Source of the DNA: Treponema primitia ZAS-1
GTDB lineage: Bacteria; Spirochaetota; Spirochaetia; Treponematales; Breznakiellaceae
NCBI RefSeq assembly: GCF_000297095.1
Contig: NZ_AEEA01000170.1
Span: 1-64,000, forward strand
Direction of reading: 5' to 3'
DNA length: 64,000 nt
Below the pieces are notes generated by a model. That model did no database searches. It was not told where the DNA came from and worked only from the letters and a program-made list of their open reading frames with translations. This document shows, piece after piece, positions 7,302 through 16,401 of the stretch. The stretch's first letter is position 1; each line of letters begins with the position of its first letter. The translations under genes and the position numbers were made by a program.

Positions 7302-9470
7302 TTACTCAACCTTAAACCGTGAAACTTCCTGAACAAGGACATCAATGCTTTCCTTGTTTTCCACACTGATGGTATTTACCCGGTTTACCGCTACATTAAT
7401 TTCATCCGCCCCTATGGCCATTTCGTTCATCCCGTTGGTGATCTCCTGGGTAGCCAATTCAAGGTTCTTCCCTTCGGTGATAATTTCCTTACTCCCCTCA
7501 AGCATCTCCATGGACCCGCCCTTAACCTGCTGGGTAATATTATTAAGCTGACCAATCACTTCCAGAATCTGCTGGCTCCCAACGCTCTGCTCTTCCATGG
7601 AGTTCCGGATGTTCTCCGTCTGCTCCGATACGGTCTTTACGCCGGTATCTATGGCTCCAAATTTGCTGAGTACACTATCGGTAGATTTGGTGATCTTGTC
7701 GATAGATTCCTTTATCTTCTTCAACACCGTACTGATGGTCTTGGACTGTTCCCCGGAACTCTCCGCGAGTTTCCGGATCTCGTCGGCCACCACCGCAAAG
7801 CCCTTCCCCGCTTCCCCAGCGTGGGCCGCTTCTATGGCCGCGTTCATCGATAACAGATTGGTCTGGCTGGCTATGTTCTCCATCACCGCGTTAATTTCCA
7901 GCAAGCCCTCGGATTCCCGGGCAATTTCCTGAATATCCGTGGACACCCCCGAAAGCCCCGTGCGTCCCACATCCGAAGCTTCTATTAATTGCCGGACATT
8001 TTCCGTGTTCCTTCCCAGGGTATCGGTAACAGATTTAATGTTTGCAATCATCTCCTCAATGGCGCTGGAAGACTTAGCCACACTGGAGCTTTGATTTTCG
8101 ACGTGCCCGTTGAGCTTGTCGATGTTAATGGTAATCTGTTCCATGGTGGCGTTAGTTTCATTCACCGAAGTGGACTGATTGACAACCCTGGTTTTTATAC
8201 TCTGAATATTAGCGGTAATCTCATTGATAGCCGATGCCGTCTCGGTCATATTACTGGCCAGTTCGTTCCCAATATCAAAAAGGGCTGCGGTTTGCTTTTT
8301 AATGGTGATCACCAGATTCTTGATTTTTTCCAGGGTCAGGTTGAAGTACCGGGAAAGATCGCCGATTTCATCCTTCGTCTTGGTCTCTATCTGTTTAGTC
8401 AGATCCCCCTCTCCTTCGGAAATATCCTTGAGGGTATCGGACACCTTGATGATGGGCCTGATAATAGAGAGGGAAATAAAATAGACCAAAATCGACGATA
8501 TAACAATCGCAATCCCCGCTAACAGCAAGGTAAAGCTCGTAATACTATTTACATTTGCCATTACTGTTTCCAGGGGCACCAGGGCGACCATCGTCCAGGG
8601 GGTAAGGGTATCTCCAATAAAGAAGGGATAGCTTTGAAATATCATTCCGTCAAATATCGCCGTATTCGGTTTTCCATCCGCCAGGGACTGTATGACACTG
8701 GTTACCCCCTGCTCGCCTACCACAACGCTGCCGGTTTCCTGGATAAATTCTCCCCGCCGATCCGCCGTCCGGTGCGCAATTATCCTGCCGTTATTGGCAA
8801 AAAGGGCGGCATACCCCGTTCCATAGGGCTTAATCGGCTCAATAAATTCCTGAGTAGCGTCAAGACTGATAAGGATACCCACCAGCCCCACAATTTCCTT
8901 GGTAGCATCCACAATAATGGGTATGACAAGCTCGGTGGTTAACACATCTTTGCCGCTGACATTTTCATACTCCGGATTAGTAATAGTCGGAACCGGTGAA
9001 ATATTTTCCAATGCGGCTTCCCAAGCAACGTAAGCCTGAAGCTCAACCGGGCCCCGTTCCCGGGTGTAATAGGGAATAAAATTACCCGTCCTGTCCGTGC
9101 CGGGGGTATTGGCAAATTCGGCGTCCCTGCCGTCCAGCACCCCGGGTTTCCACACCGAAAAAATCCCCACAAAACGGGGGTTGGACTCCAGAATATCCCG
9201 GAGAATTGTCGTATAGATGGGCCGCCGGTCCGTCCGGTCCACAGCCTGATACCCGTTAAAAACATGGGTTACCGCCAACCCAATGTCGTAGTATTTTTGA
9301 TACCGTGCGGCCAGATAGTTGGCGTTCAGGCCGGTCATGTTTTCCATATTTTCCAGGGTAGCCTCGGTTACCATTTCCCGGGACCGGGTAAGAAACACGA
9401 GCGTGATGGTCGCAACCACCGCCACCATCATCACCGCCATTATTATGGTAAGCCGCATTTTTAATTTCAT
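7302..9470 (-). CDS. Methyl-accepting chemotaxis protein, Cache sensor (MCP 1)
   Basis: 722 aa. Order: short cytoplasmic start, TM1 (about 8-30), periplasmic dCache-like sensor (about 35-300, with WKPGVLDGR), TM2 (about 312-336), HAMP, then the cytoplasmic signalling coiled coil. The conserved hairpin tip (NLLSMNAAIEAAHAGEAGKG, then FAVVADEIRKLAE) contacts CheA/CheW. There is no CheR-docking pentapeptide; the protein ends FKVE like its two neighbours. ATG 9470 follows GGAGGAATTATTT, which decides the start over an upstream in-frame codon. Most diverged of the three paralogues; it has its own TATAAT-rich upstream region after the MCP 2 terminator. Confidence 0.92.
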   Translation of the reverse strand: MKLKMRLTIIMAVMMVAVVATITLVFLTRSREMVTEATLENMENMTGLNANYLAARYQKYYDIGLAVTHVFNGYQAVDRTDRRPIYTTILRDILESNPRFVGIFSVWKPGVLDGRDAEFANTPGTDRTGNFIPYYTRERGPVELQAYVAWEAALENISPVPTITNPEYENVSGKDVLTTELVIPIIVDATKEIVGLVGILISLDATQEFIEPIKPYGTGYAALFANNGRIIAHRTADRRGEFIQETGSVVVGEQGVTSVIQSLADGKPNTAIFDGMIFQSYPFFIGDTLTPWTMVALVPLETVMANVNSITSFTLLLAGIAIVISSILVYFISLSIIRPIIKVSDTLKDISEGEGDLTKQIETKTKDEIGDLSRYFNLTLEKIKNLVITIKKQTAALFDIGNELASNMTETASAINEITANIQSIKTRVVNQSTSVNETNATMEQITINIDKLNGHVENQSSSVAKSSSAIEEMIANIKSVTDTLGRNTENVRQLIEASDVGRTGLSGVSTDIQEIARESEGLLEINAVMENIASQTNLLSMNAAIEAAHAGEAGKGFAVVADEIRKLAESSGEQSKTISTVLKKIKESIDKITKSTDSVLSKFGAIDTGVKTVSEQTENIRNSMEEQSVGSQQILEVIGQLNNITQQVKGGSMEMLEGSKEIITEGKNLELATQEITNGMNEMAIGADEINVAVNRVNTISVENKESIDVLVQEVSRFKVE

Positions 9471-9564
9471 AAATAATTCCTCCGGGAGTCCAATACCTCT
9501 GTACTTAGTTTCGCTTCTCAGAGGATGGAGGGGGAGCATTATATTATAAGATTTGTAAGTTTAT

Positions 9565-9593
9565 TAAAAAAAAGCCCCGAATAAATCGGGGCT
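9565..9593 (-). terminator. Rho-independent terminator after MCP 2
   Basis: On the minus strand, an 8-bp stem AGCCCCGA/TCGGGGCT (9573-9593) with a 5-nt loop is followed by a run of eight T. It ends the MCP 3-MCP 2 unit. Confidence 0.8.
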
Positions 9594-9620
9594 TGGGTTA
9601 AAGCATAAAAACAGTACCGA

Positions 9621-11789
9621 TTATTCTACTTTGAACTTGGACACTTCCTGTACCAGAACATCTATGTTCTCTTTGTTCTGACCGCTGATCTCGTTCACCC
9701 GGTTCACCGCAACGTTTATCTGATCCGCCCCGGTGGCCATCTCGTTCATCCCGTTCGTTATCTCCTGGGTCGCCATCTCAAGGTTCTTCCCCTCGGTGAT
9801 GATCTCCTTACTCCCCTCTAGCATCTCCATGGACCCGCCCTTAACCTGCTGCGTTATCCCATTCAACTGACTGATCACTTCCAGGATCTGTTGGCTCCCT
9901 ACGCTCTGCTCTTCCATGGCGTTCCGGATATTCTCAGCCTGCTCAGACACGGTCTTTACCCCAGTATCTATGGCTTCAAACTTGTTCAGCACATTGTCCG
10001 TCGACTTCGTAATCTTATCTATCGATTCCTTGATCTTCTTCAACACCGTGCTGATCGTCTTACTCTGCTCCCCGGAACTTTCCGCCAGTTTCCGTATCTC
10101 ATCCGCTACTACCGCGAAGCCCTTCCCCGCCTCTCCGGCGTGGGCCGCTTCTATGGCCGCGTTCATCGATAACAGGTTGGTCTGGCTGGCTATGTTCTCC
10201 ATCACCGCGTTGATCTCCAACAGGCCCTCGGATTCCCGGCTAATCTCCTGGATGTCCCCGGAAACCTCCTGCAGGCCCGTACGGCCCACATCGGAGGATT
10301 CTATCAGTTCCTGGACGCTCTCGGCGTTTTTCCCCAGGGTATTGGTTACCGACTGGATATTGGCGATCATCTCCTCAATGGCGCTGGAAGACTTGGCCAC
10401 GCTGGAGGTCTGGTTTTCCACATGCCCGTTGAGCTTGTCGATATTGACGGTGATCTGCTCCATGGTCGCGTTAGTTTCAGTAACCGAAGCGGACTGATTG
10501 ATAACCCGGCCTTTGATACTCTGGATATTGGCGGTAATCTCGTTTATCGCCGCCGCGGTCTCGGTCATGTTGGACGCAAGCTCGTTCCCAATATCAAAGA
10601 GGGCTATGGCCTGCCGCTTGATGGTTATCACCAGGTTTTTAATCTTCTCCAGGGTCTGGTTGAAGTACTTGGACAGATCGGCGATTTCATCGTTACCCTT
10701 GATGGGGATGGATTTCGTCAAATCACCTTCGCCCTCGGAAATATCCTTGAGGGTCAGGGACACATTGACAATGGGTTTAATAATAGTGGTGGCGATAATA
10801 AAGGTGATAATCGCCGAAATAATGATGGCAATCGCCGCTAAAATAATGGTGAATTCCGTAAGGCGATTAACCGATTCAAAAACCACATCTATGTCCGATG
10901 AGGTCAGCACCGCCCAGGGAGTGGTAGTATCCCCTACCCAGAAGGGATAGGCGGCGCTTATGCGGCCGTTGTAGATCACAAAATCCGGTTTCCCGTCGCG
11001 GATAACTCCTCCAAGCCTGGTGAGCCCCTCGGGTCCCAGCACCGCTGCGGAGGAAGCCTGGGCGCTTTTGCCCACCTCGGAAAAGTTGTAATGCCCGCCG
11101 ATGGTCAGATCGTTGGCATAGAGGACCGCCCGGCCGCCTTCTCCATAGGGATGCATCTCTTCAACGATTTTTTGCGCCTGATCAAGGTTCACCTCGGCGC
11201 CAATCACACCCACTATGCGGCCATCGTCGGTAACAATGGGGGTGGTCATCCTGACAACAAAGCCTGGTCTGCCATTGAGGGTCTTGGCAATGGGGTTGCT
11301 CAGGCCTTGGGAGCTAGGGATATTTGCCGCCAGATCCCTGGCTTCGGGGAAGGCCCGCAGCTCTATCTGGCCGGTTTCCCTGGTATACCAGGACATATAT
11401 TCTCCGGTTTCGTCGGTTCCCGGGGTATTCCGCAGGGATAAGGCCCGGCTGTCAAGCACACCGGGCTTCCAGACTGTATATAGTCCTACTATTTCCGTTT
11501 TGGATTGGATCACCGAAAAGAGCATGTCGTTGTACTGGGTCCGCCGCTCATCTTCAGGCACTCCCTCAAACCCGTTTACGATTTGGGCAATGGTGACGAT
11601 AGAATCCATAGGCTCTTCATACAGGGCCTGCAAATTCTTGGCTTCAAGGCCCGCCATGTTTTCCATGTTATCCCGGGCGGAGATGGTTTGCAGTCCCCTG
11701 GCCTGGGTTAACAAAACGACTGATACGGTGGCAACCACCACGATCATCAACGCAATAATAATGATAGTAAGTCTGAACTTCAGTTTCAC
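9621..11789 (-). CDS. Methyl-accepting chemotaxis protein, Cache sensor (MCP 2)
   Basis: 722 aa with TM1 (about 7-29), dCache-like sensor (about 35-305; WKPGVLDSR), TM2 (about 312-335), HAMP (about 336-388) and signalling domain (hairpin tip near 528-570). Start is GTG 11789, supported by AAGGAGG 6 nt upstream. The signalling half is nearly identical at DNA level to that of MCP 3, while the sensor is different, so the two bind different ligands but feed the same chemotaxis array. It follows MCP 3 by 33 nt and ends at a strong terminator. Confidence 0.92.
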   Translation of the reverse strand: MKLKFRLTIIIIALMIVVVATVSVVLLTQARGLQTISARDNMENMAGLEAKNLQALYEEPMDSIVTIAQIVNGFEGVPEDERRTQYNDMLFSVIQSKTEIVGLYTVWKPGVLDSRALSLRNTPGTDETGEYMSWYTRETGQIELRAFPEARDLAANIPSSQGLSNPIAKTLNGRPGFVVRMTTPIVTDDGRIVGVIGAEVNLDQAQKIVEEMHPYGEGGRAVLYANDLTIGGHYNFSEVGKSAQASSAAVLGPEGLTRLGGVIRDGKPDFVIYNGRISAAYPFWVGDTTTPWAVLTSSDIDVVFESVNRLTEFTIILAAIAIIISAIITFIIATTIIKPIVNVSLTLKDISEGEGDLTKSIPIKGNDEIADLSKYFNQTLEKIKNLVITIKRQAIALFDIGNELASNMTETAAAINEITANIQSIKGRVINQSASVTETNATMEQITVNIDKLNGHVENQTSSVAKSSSAIEEMIANIQSVTNTLGKNAESVQELIESSDVGRTGLQEVSGDIQEISRESEGLLEINAVMENIASQTNLLSMNAAIEAAHAGEAGKGFAVVADEIRKLAESSGEQSKTISTVLKKIKESIDKITKSTDNVLNKFEAIDTGVKTVSEQAENIRNAMEEQSVGSQQILEVISQLNGITQQVKGGSMEMLEGSKEIITEGKNLEMATQEITNGMNEMATGADQINVAVNRVNEISGQNKENIDVLVQEVSKFKVE

Positions 11790-11822
11790 TACGGCCTCCT
11801 TGCGGATCTTAAAAATCCGACA

Positions 11823-14006
11823 TTATTCCACTTTAAACTTAGATACCTCGTTAACCAACAAATCAATATTTTCTTTATTCTGTCCGCTGATCTCGTTCAC
11901 CCGGTTCACCGCAATATTTATCTGATCCGCCCCGGTGGCCATCTCGTTCATCCCGTTCGTTATCTCCTGGGTCGCCATCTCAAGGTTCTTCCCCTCGGTG
12001 ATGATCTCCTTACTCCCCTCTAGCATCTCCATGGACCCGCCCTTAACCTGCTGCGTTATCCCATTCAACTGACTGATCACTTCCAGGATCTGCTGGCTCC
12101 CTACGCTCTGCTCTTCCATGGCATTCCGGATATTCTCAGCCTGCTCGGACACGGTCTTTACCCCAGTATCAATAGCCTCAAACTTGTTCAACACATTGTC
12201 CGTGGACTTCGTAATCTTATCTATCGATTCCTTGATCTTCTTCAACACCGTGCTGATAGTCTTGGACTGTTCCCCGGAACTCTCCGCAAGCTTCCGTATC
12301 TCATCCGCCACCACCGCGAAGCCCTTCCCCGCCTCTCCGGCGTGGGCCGCTTCTATGGCCGCGTTCATCGATAGCAGGTTGGTCTGGCTGGCTATGTTCT
12401 CCATCACCGCGTTGATCTCCAACAGGCCCTCGGATTCCCGGCTAATCTCCTGGATGTCCCCGGAAACCTCCTGCAGGCCCGTACGGCCCACATCGGAGGA
12501 TTCTATCAGTTCCTGGACGCTCTCGGCGTTTTTCCCCAGGGTATTGGTTACCGACTGGATATTGGCGATCATCTCCTCAATGGCGCTGGAAGACTTGGCT
12601 ACACTGCCGGTCTGGTTTTCTACATGATTATTGAGCTTGTCGATATTGACGGTGATCTGCTCCATGGTAGCGTTGGTTTCCGTAACCGATGCGGACTGGT
12701 TGATAACCCGGCCTTTAATGCTCTGGATATTGGCGGTAATCTCGTTTATCGCCGCCGCAGTCTCGGTCATATTGGCGGCCAGCTCGTTCCCAATATCAAA
12801 AAGGGCTGCCGCCTGCTTTTTGATGGTCAACACCAGGTTTCTAATTTTACCCAGGGTCTGGTTGAAGTACTTGGCCAGATCGGCGATTTCATCGTTGCCC
12901 TTCTGGACAATAGTCTTGGTCAGATCCCCCTCGCCCTCGGAAATATCCTTGAGGGTCAGGGACACCCTCACAATGGGCTTCGTGATGGTCCCCGCTACAA
13001 AGAAGATGATCACCGCCGCAATAACCGCAAAAATCGCCGCAAGGACTATGGTAAAGTAGGTCATCTCGTGTACTTCGGCCAGGACCACATCCTCCTCGGC
13101 GCCTATCATGATGGACCAGGAGGTTTTTGCATCTCCGATAACAAAAGGATGAAGCACTATCCGCAAATCATCATCCAAAACCGAAGAATACTCTTCCAGC
13201 GTTTGGACGTCACCGTTTTTAATAGCCGCCGCCACAACGGAGGGGGCCTTGTACAGGGTTCGATCACCATCAACAACATTTTTACCTACCCGGTCAGGGG
13301 CATAGCTGGCGATAATCGTCCCGTTGGTGGTATATACCGCCGCCACAGCAATATCCGTATTATCCTTGATCATCTGATCTATAATCGGCTGGAGATGGCT
13401 CAGATCAATACCGATACCGACCAAGCCAACCAGTTCGTTCCGGTGGTTTTTGATGGGGACCGTGATACTTAGGCTGTAAGTCGCCTTGCCCGCAATAGTC
13501 CGGGATGCGGGGTCCGTAATTTTAATCTCATCCGTAAGGGTATCAAGGTACTGCTGATAATTGGTATATGTCTTGTATTCTATTTGTCCGCTTTCCCGGG
13601 TATACCACGGGATATACTGGCCCGCAGGACCGGCCCCGTTCTGACCCGCATACTGGCTGTCGTAACTATCTATGGTATTTGGCTTCCAGACCATAAAGAC
13701 GTCCACAATACGTTCATTCGCCCCTAGGACCGAAAGCAGCGTAGAGTTGTACATTTCCCGGCGCTGGACCTCCGGATCATCCTCAAAATCGCCGAAAACG
13801 GCGGTTAAATTCTGGGCGGTGGTCATATACAGGGCATAACGGCCTTCCACGTCCCCGGCCTGGGCAAAGGCAAGGCGTTCCATACTTTCAAGGGACAAGT
13901 CCATTTGAAGTTTCGATGCCCGATTAAGTAAAATAATGGAAATAGTGGCAACCACCGCTACCATAACGGCGATAACAATAATGCTTAATCGAATACGAAG
14001 CTTCAT
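11823..14006 (-). CDS. Methyl-accepting chemotaxis protein, Cache sensor (MCP 3)
   Basis: 727 aa; same architecture as its neighbours: TM1, Cache-type periplasmic domain (with WKPNTIDSYDSQ and ITVPIKNHRNELVGLVGIGI), TM2, HAMP and a signalling domain ending FKVE. ATG 14006 with AGGAG 6 nt upstream is preferred to TTG 14012. First gene of a two-gene unit with MCP 2, driven by a promoter at 14041-14070. The ligand cannot be deduced. Confidence 0.92.
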   Translation of the reverse strand: MKLRIRLSIIVIAVMVAVVATISIILLNRASKLQMDLSLESMERLAFAQAGDVEGRYALYMTTAQNLTAVFGDFEDDPEVQRREMYNSTLLSVLGANERIVDVFMVWKPNTIDSYDSQYAGQNGAGPAGQYIPWYTRESGQIEYKTYTNYQQYLDTLTDEIKITDPASRTIAGKATYSLSITVPIKNHRNELVGLVGIGIDLSHLQPIIDQMIKDNTDIAVAAVYTTNGTIIASYAPDRVGKNVVDGDRTLYKAPSVVAAAIKNGDVQTLEEYSSVLDDDLRIVLHPFVIGDAKTSWSIMIGAEEDVVLAEVHEMTYFTIVLAAIFAVIAAVIIFFVAGTITKPIVRVSLTLKDISEGEGDLTKTIVQKGNDEIADLAKYFNQTLGKIRNLVLTIKKQAAALFDIGNELAANMTETAAAINEITANIQSIKGRVINQSASVTETNATMEQITVNIDKLNNHVENQTGSVAKSSSAIEEMIANIQSVTNTLGKNAESVQELIESSDVGRTGLQEVSGDIQEISRESEGLLEINAVMENIASQTNLLSMNAAIEAAHAGEAGKGFAVVADEIRKLAESSGEQSKTISTVLKKIKESIDKITKSTDNVLNKFEAIDTGVKTVSEQAENIRNAMEEQSVGSQQILEVISQLNGITQQVKGGSMEMLEGSKEIITEGKNLEMATQEITNGMNEMATGADQINIAVNRVNEISGQNKENIDLLVNEVSKFKVE

Positions 14007-14040
14007 TTGCAACTCCTAGCTGCTGAATCAATCCAGAATA

Positions 14041-14070
14041 AGTATGTCATTTCTTCTTTCAAATCGTCAA
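14041..14070 (-). promoter_or_regulatory. Predicted promoter of the MCP 3-MCP 2 unit
   Basis: TTGACG (14065-14070), 18-nt spacer, CATACT (14041-14046) on the minus strand, followed by a leader of about 28 nt with AGGAG. It looks sigma70-like rather than sigma28-like. Confidence 0.5.
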
Positions 14071-14170
14071 CTAATTCTAAAATATTCTAACCATATTTGA
14101 GATTATTTTTCAATAGTTACTATGGAGGGATACAAAAAATCTGCTTTTACCCGGGCTTATACAAATAATC

Positions 14171-14199
14171 CTGACAAATAGTACATATTATGCCATACT
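14171..14199 (+). promoter_or_regulatory. Promoter predicting a leaderless AI-2E permease transcript
   Basis: CTGACA (14171-14176), 17-nt spacer, CATACT (14194-14199), then 7 nt to ATG 14207. The AGGAG inside these 7 nt sits only 1 nt from the ATG, too close for normal use. Confidence 0.5.
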
Positions 14200-14206
14200 T
14201 AGGAGT

Positions 14207-15313
14207 ATGAAGGATAAATTTAAGAGTTTTAATTCCGGAAGAGCGAATTTCTTCCTTGTGGCCTTTATTGCCCTGATCCTGGGAGGGGCGGTTTTAAAGA
14301 TAATTGCCCCCATAGTCCTGCCCCTTACCATTGCCCTCCTATTGGCGTTTGTTATGGGACCCATGGTTGCATTCCTTCTGGAAAGACGGATTCCCCGGAT
14401 CTGCTCAATTATCCTGGCGGTAATTATCATTATCGCCGGATTGTATCTCATGGGAATTATTCTTTTTTCTTCCGCCCGGGCCATTATGTCCCAGTATCCC
14501 CGGTATGAACGCCGTTTAACGGAGATTTATGTCTGGGCAGCGGGTTTCTTTGAACTTTCCTACGATGAGCATCTGAGTTTTTTGGAAAATCTCTGGGGGC
14601 AGTTGGGGTTCAGAACCAGAATACGGAGTATTACCTTTGTTCTTTCCAACTCCTTCATCGATTTTCTACGGGACGCCTTTATGGTGGTCATGTTTCTGGT
14701 CTTTATCCTCTTTGAAGCGGCCTATGCCCGGGAAAAAATCGAATTAGCCTTTGAGGATAAATGGGCAGGGTCAATTAAGAAGATATGTGACAGTATAGTC
14801 CAGCAGATTATCCGGTATCTTTCCACCAAATTCCTCATTTCCCTGGCAACGGGCATTGTGGTTGGGGTAGGGCTCAAATTGGCGGGTCTTGAATTTGCCA
14901 TTGTTTGGGGACTTATACAGTTTGTCCTGAACTTTATCCCTAATATCGGAAGTATCGCCGTCGGCGCCGGGGCTACCCTTTTCGCGGTTCTCCAGTTCTG
15001 GCCCAATCCGGCGCCCATAATCCTGGTTGGGCTGATAATGCTGGGGGCCAATATAATCATCGGTAATGTGCTGGAACCAAAGATAATGGGGGATAACCTG
15101 GGCATTTCCCCCCTGGCGGTACTCCTATCCCTGACAATCTGGGGCTTCCTTTGGGGCTTTGCAGGGATGATCCTGGCGGTTCCCATGACGGTGGTGGTGA
15201 AGATCATCTGCGAGAACATCCCATTCCTGGAACCGGTATCGGTATTGCTTGGTTCCCACCGGTCGGTAATGTCTGCTTCTAACGAACCCTCGGTAGGGGC
15301 TGAATCCCAGTAG
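14207..15313 (+). CDS. AI-2E/PerM-family membrane transporter
   Basis: 368 aa inner-membrane protein of the AI-2E transporter family (TqsA/PerM-like; some members export AI-2, others are Na+/H+ antiporters). About eight hydrophobic segments are visible: two or three before residue 90, a long soluble stretch near 90-150, and the conserved C-terminal block LIQFVLNFIPNIGSIAV and GNVLEPKIMGDNLGISPL that marks the family. The substrate is unknown. A single-gene unit with a hairpin terminator directly after the stop codon. Confidence 0.85.
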   Translation: MKDKFKSFNSGRANFFLVAFIALILGGAVLKIIAPIVLPLTIALLLAFVMGPMVAFLLERRIPRICSIILAVIIIIAGLYLMGIILFSSARAIMSQYPRYERRLTEIYVWAAGFFELSYDEHLSFLENLWGQLGFRTRIRSITFVLSNSFIDFLRDAFMVVMFLVFILFEAAYAREKIELAFEDKWAGSIKKICDSIVQQIIRYLSTKFLISLATGIVVGVGLKLAGLEFAIVWGLIQFVLNFIPNIGSIAVGAGATLFAVLQFWPNPAPIILVGLIMLGANIIIGNVLEPKIMGDNLGISPLAVLLSLTIWGFLWGFAGMILAVPMTVVVKIICENIPFLEPVSVLLGSHRSVMSASNEPSVGAESQ

Positions 15314-15319
15314 GGGTTT

Positions 15320-15335
15320 AACCCCAGTAGGGGTT
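15320..15335 (+). terminator. Hairpin terminator after the AI-2E permease
   Basis: AACCCC (15320-15325) and GGGGTT (15330-15335) with a 4-nt loop, followed by ATTTCATTT. The motif CCCAGTAGGGGTT occurs twice here, the first copy overlapping the permease stop codon. Confidence 0.55.
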
Positions 15336-15338
15336 ATT

Positions 15339-16391
15339 TCATTTACTTGCCGCCCGAAATAGCCGGTCATTAATGGCCGGTCCCAATTCCACTAAGGGCG
15401 CTTCCTCCGTACGGATACGAGAGGCGTTCAAATGATCCAGTTCATGGAGCAGATCAAAAAGATTGGCCGCCGCTTCTTGGGTACTTGCACAGGGGGACAG
15501 CACCCGAACCGAGCCCAGGGGAAGCGTTACGCCCTGCCGGGTTTGTCCCGCAAGCCACGGATCCCGGGTAGTGGGAGAAAAAAAGAGGTAGATTTCCCCC
15601 GGAGTATACGGCAGGGCGGCCATAGCTTCCGGGCTGTGGAGGCTAAGCGGAGTTCGGGGGGCATAGTGGCTTTTTAACTGGCCGGGTGAAAGCGGGCCGG
15701 ACTGCCCCGACGAAAAGGGCGCCAAAGATACACCGGCAGGCCCCGGAAACGCCACCTCCCCTATCAATATTTCGAGGGCCTCCCGGGAAACGCCGCCAGG
15801 CCGGAGTATGCGTGGAATACCCCCGCCGCTCAGATCCAATACCGTGGACTCCACCCCCACAACGGTACGCCCGCCGTCGATGATAAATTCCACCTTTTCT
15901 CCCAACTGATCCCGCACATGTTCCGCCCTGGTGGGGGAAAGCCGTCCGAAGAGGTTTGCACTGGGAGCAGCCACTGCGCCGGTAGAAAGCCGGATAAGCG
16001 CCAGAGCCGCCGGATGATTCGGAAACCGGATCGCCGCAGTGGGAAGACCGCTGGTGGCCAGATCCGGAACCGCAGGCCGCTTGGGGAGTATCAGGGTTAA
16101 AGGGCCGGGCCAAAGCCGGTCCGCCAGGAGAGCGGTCTTTTCCCGAAGCTCAGGGCTTAGGGCAGAGAGATCCGCCAAGCGATCCAGGACTTCCAAGGCA
16201 GCGATATGGATAATCAGGGGGTCGAAGCGGGGACGGCCCTTAGCGGCAAAAACCCGGGCCAGGGCGGCGGTATTAAAGGCGTCTGCACCCAAACCGTAGA
16301 CAGTTTCCGTGGGAAATGCCACCAAGAGCCCCGCCTTTATCGCTTCCGCAGCCCGGCGTATATCTCCTTCAGCGGTAGAAAGTAGTTGCAT
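15339..16391 (-). CDS. L-threonylcarbamoyladenylate synthase, Sua5 type
   Basis: 350 aa. Makes threonylcarbamoyl-AMP from threonine, bicarbonate and ATP for t6A37 in ANN-decoding tRNAs. The N-terminal YrdC domain (about 1-205) shows AFPTETVYGLGADAFN, SKGRP-like AAKGRPRFDPL and PSANLFGRLSPT; a C-terminal Sua5 domain follows (SPGQLKSHYAPRTPL). ATG 16391 is chosen over an upstream TTG. It starts 10 nt after corA stops, with no clear own ribosome binding site, so translation is probably coupled to corA. A second, YciO-type relative lies at 23054. Confidence 0.92.
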   Translation of the reverse strand: MQLLSTAEGDIRRAAEAIKAGLLVAFPTETVYGLGADAFNTAALARVFAAKGRPRFDPLIIHIAALEVLDRLADLSALSPELREKTALLADRLWPGPLTLILPKRPAVPDLATSGLPTAAIRFPNHPAALALIRLSTGAVAAPSANLFGRLSPTRAEHVRDQLGEKVEFIIDGGRTVVGVESTVLDLSGGGIPRILRPGGVSREALEILIGEVAFPGPAGVSLAPFSSGQSGPLSPGQLKSHYAPRTPLSLHSPEAMAALPYTPGEIYLFFSPTTRDPWLAGQTRQGVTLPLGSVRVLSPCASTQEAAANLFDLLHELDHLNASRIRTEEAPLVELGPAINDRLFRAASK

Positions 16392-16401
16392 AAACAAAAA
16401 C

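Noticed and set aside
7345..13059. Long plus-strand open frames opposite the three chemoreceptor genes
   Set aside because: They mirror the minus-strand coding sequence and recur in the same places in the paralogues, as expected of codon-bias shadows; no SD or recognisable domains.
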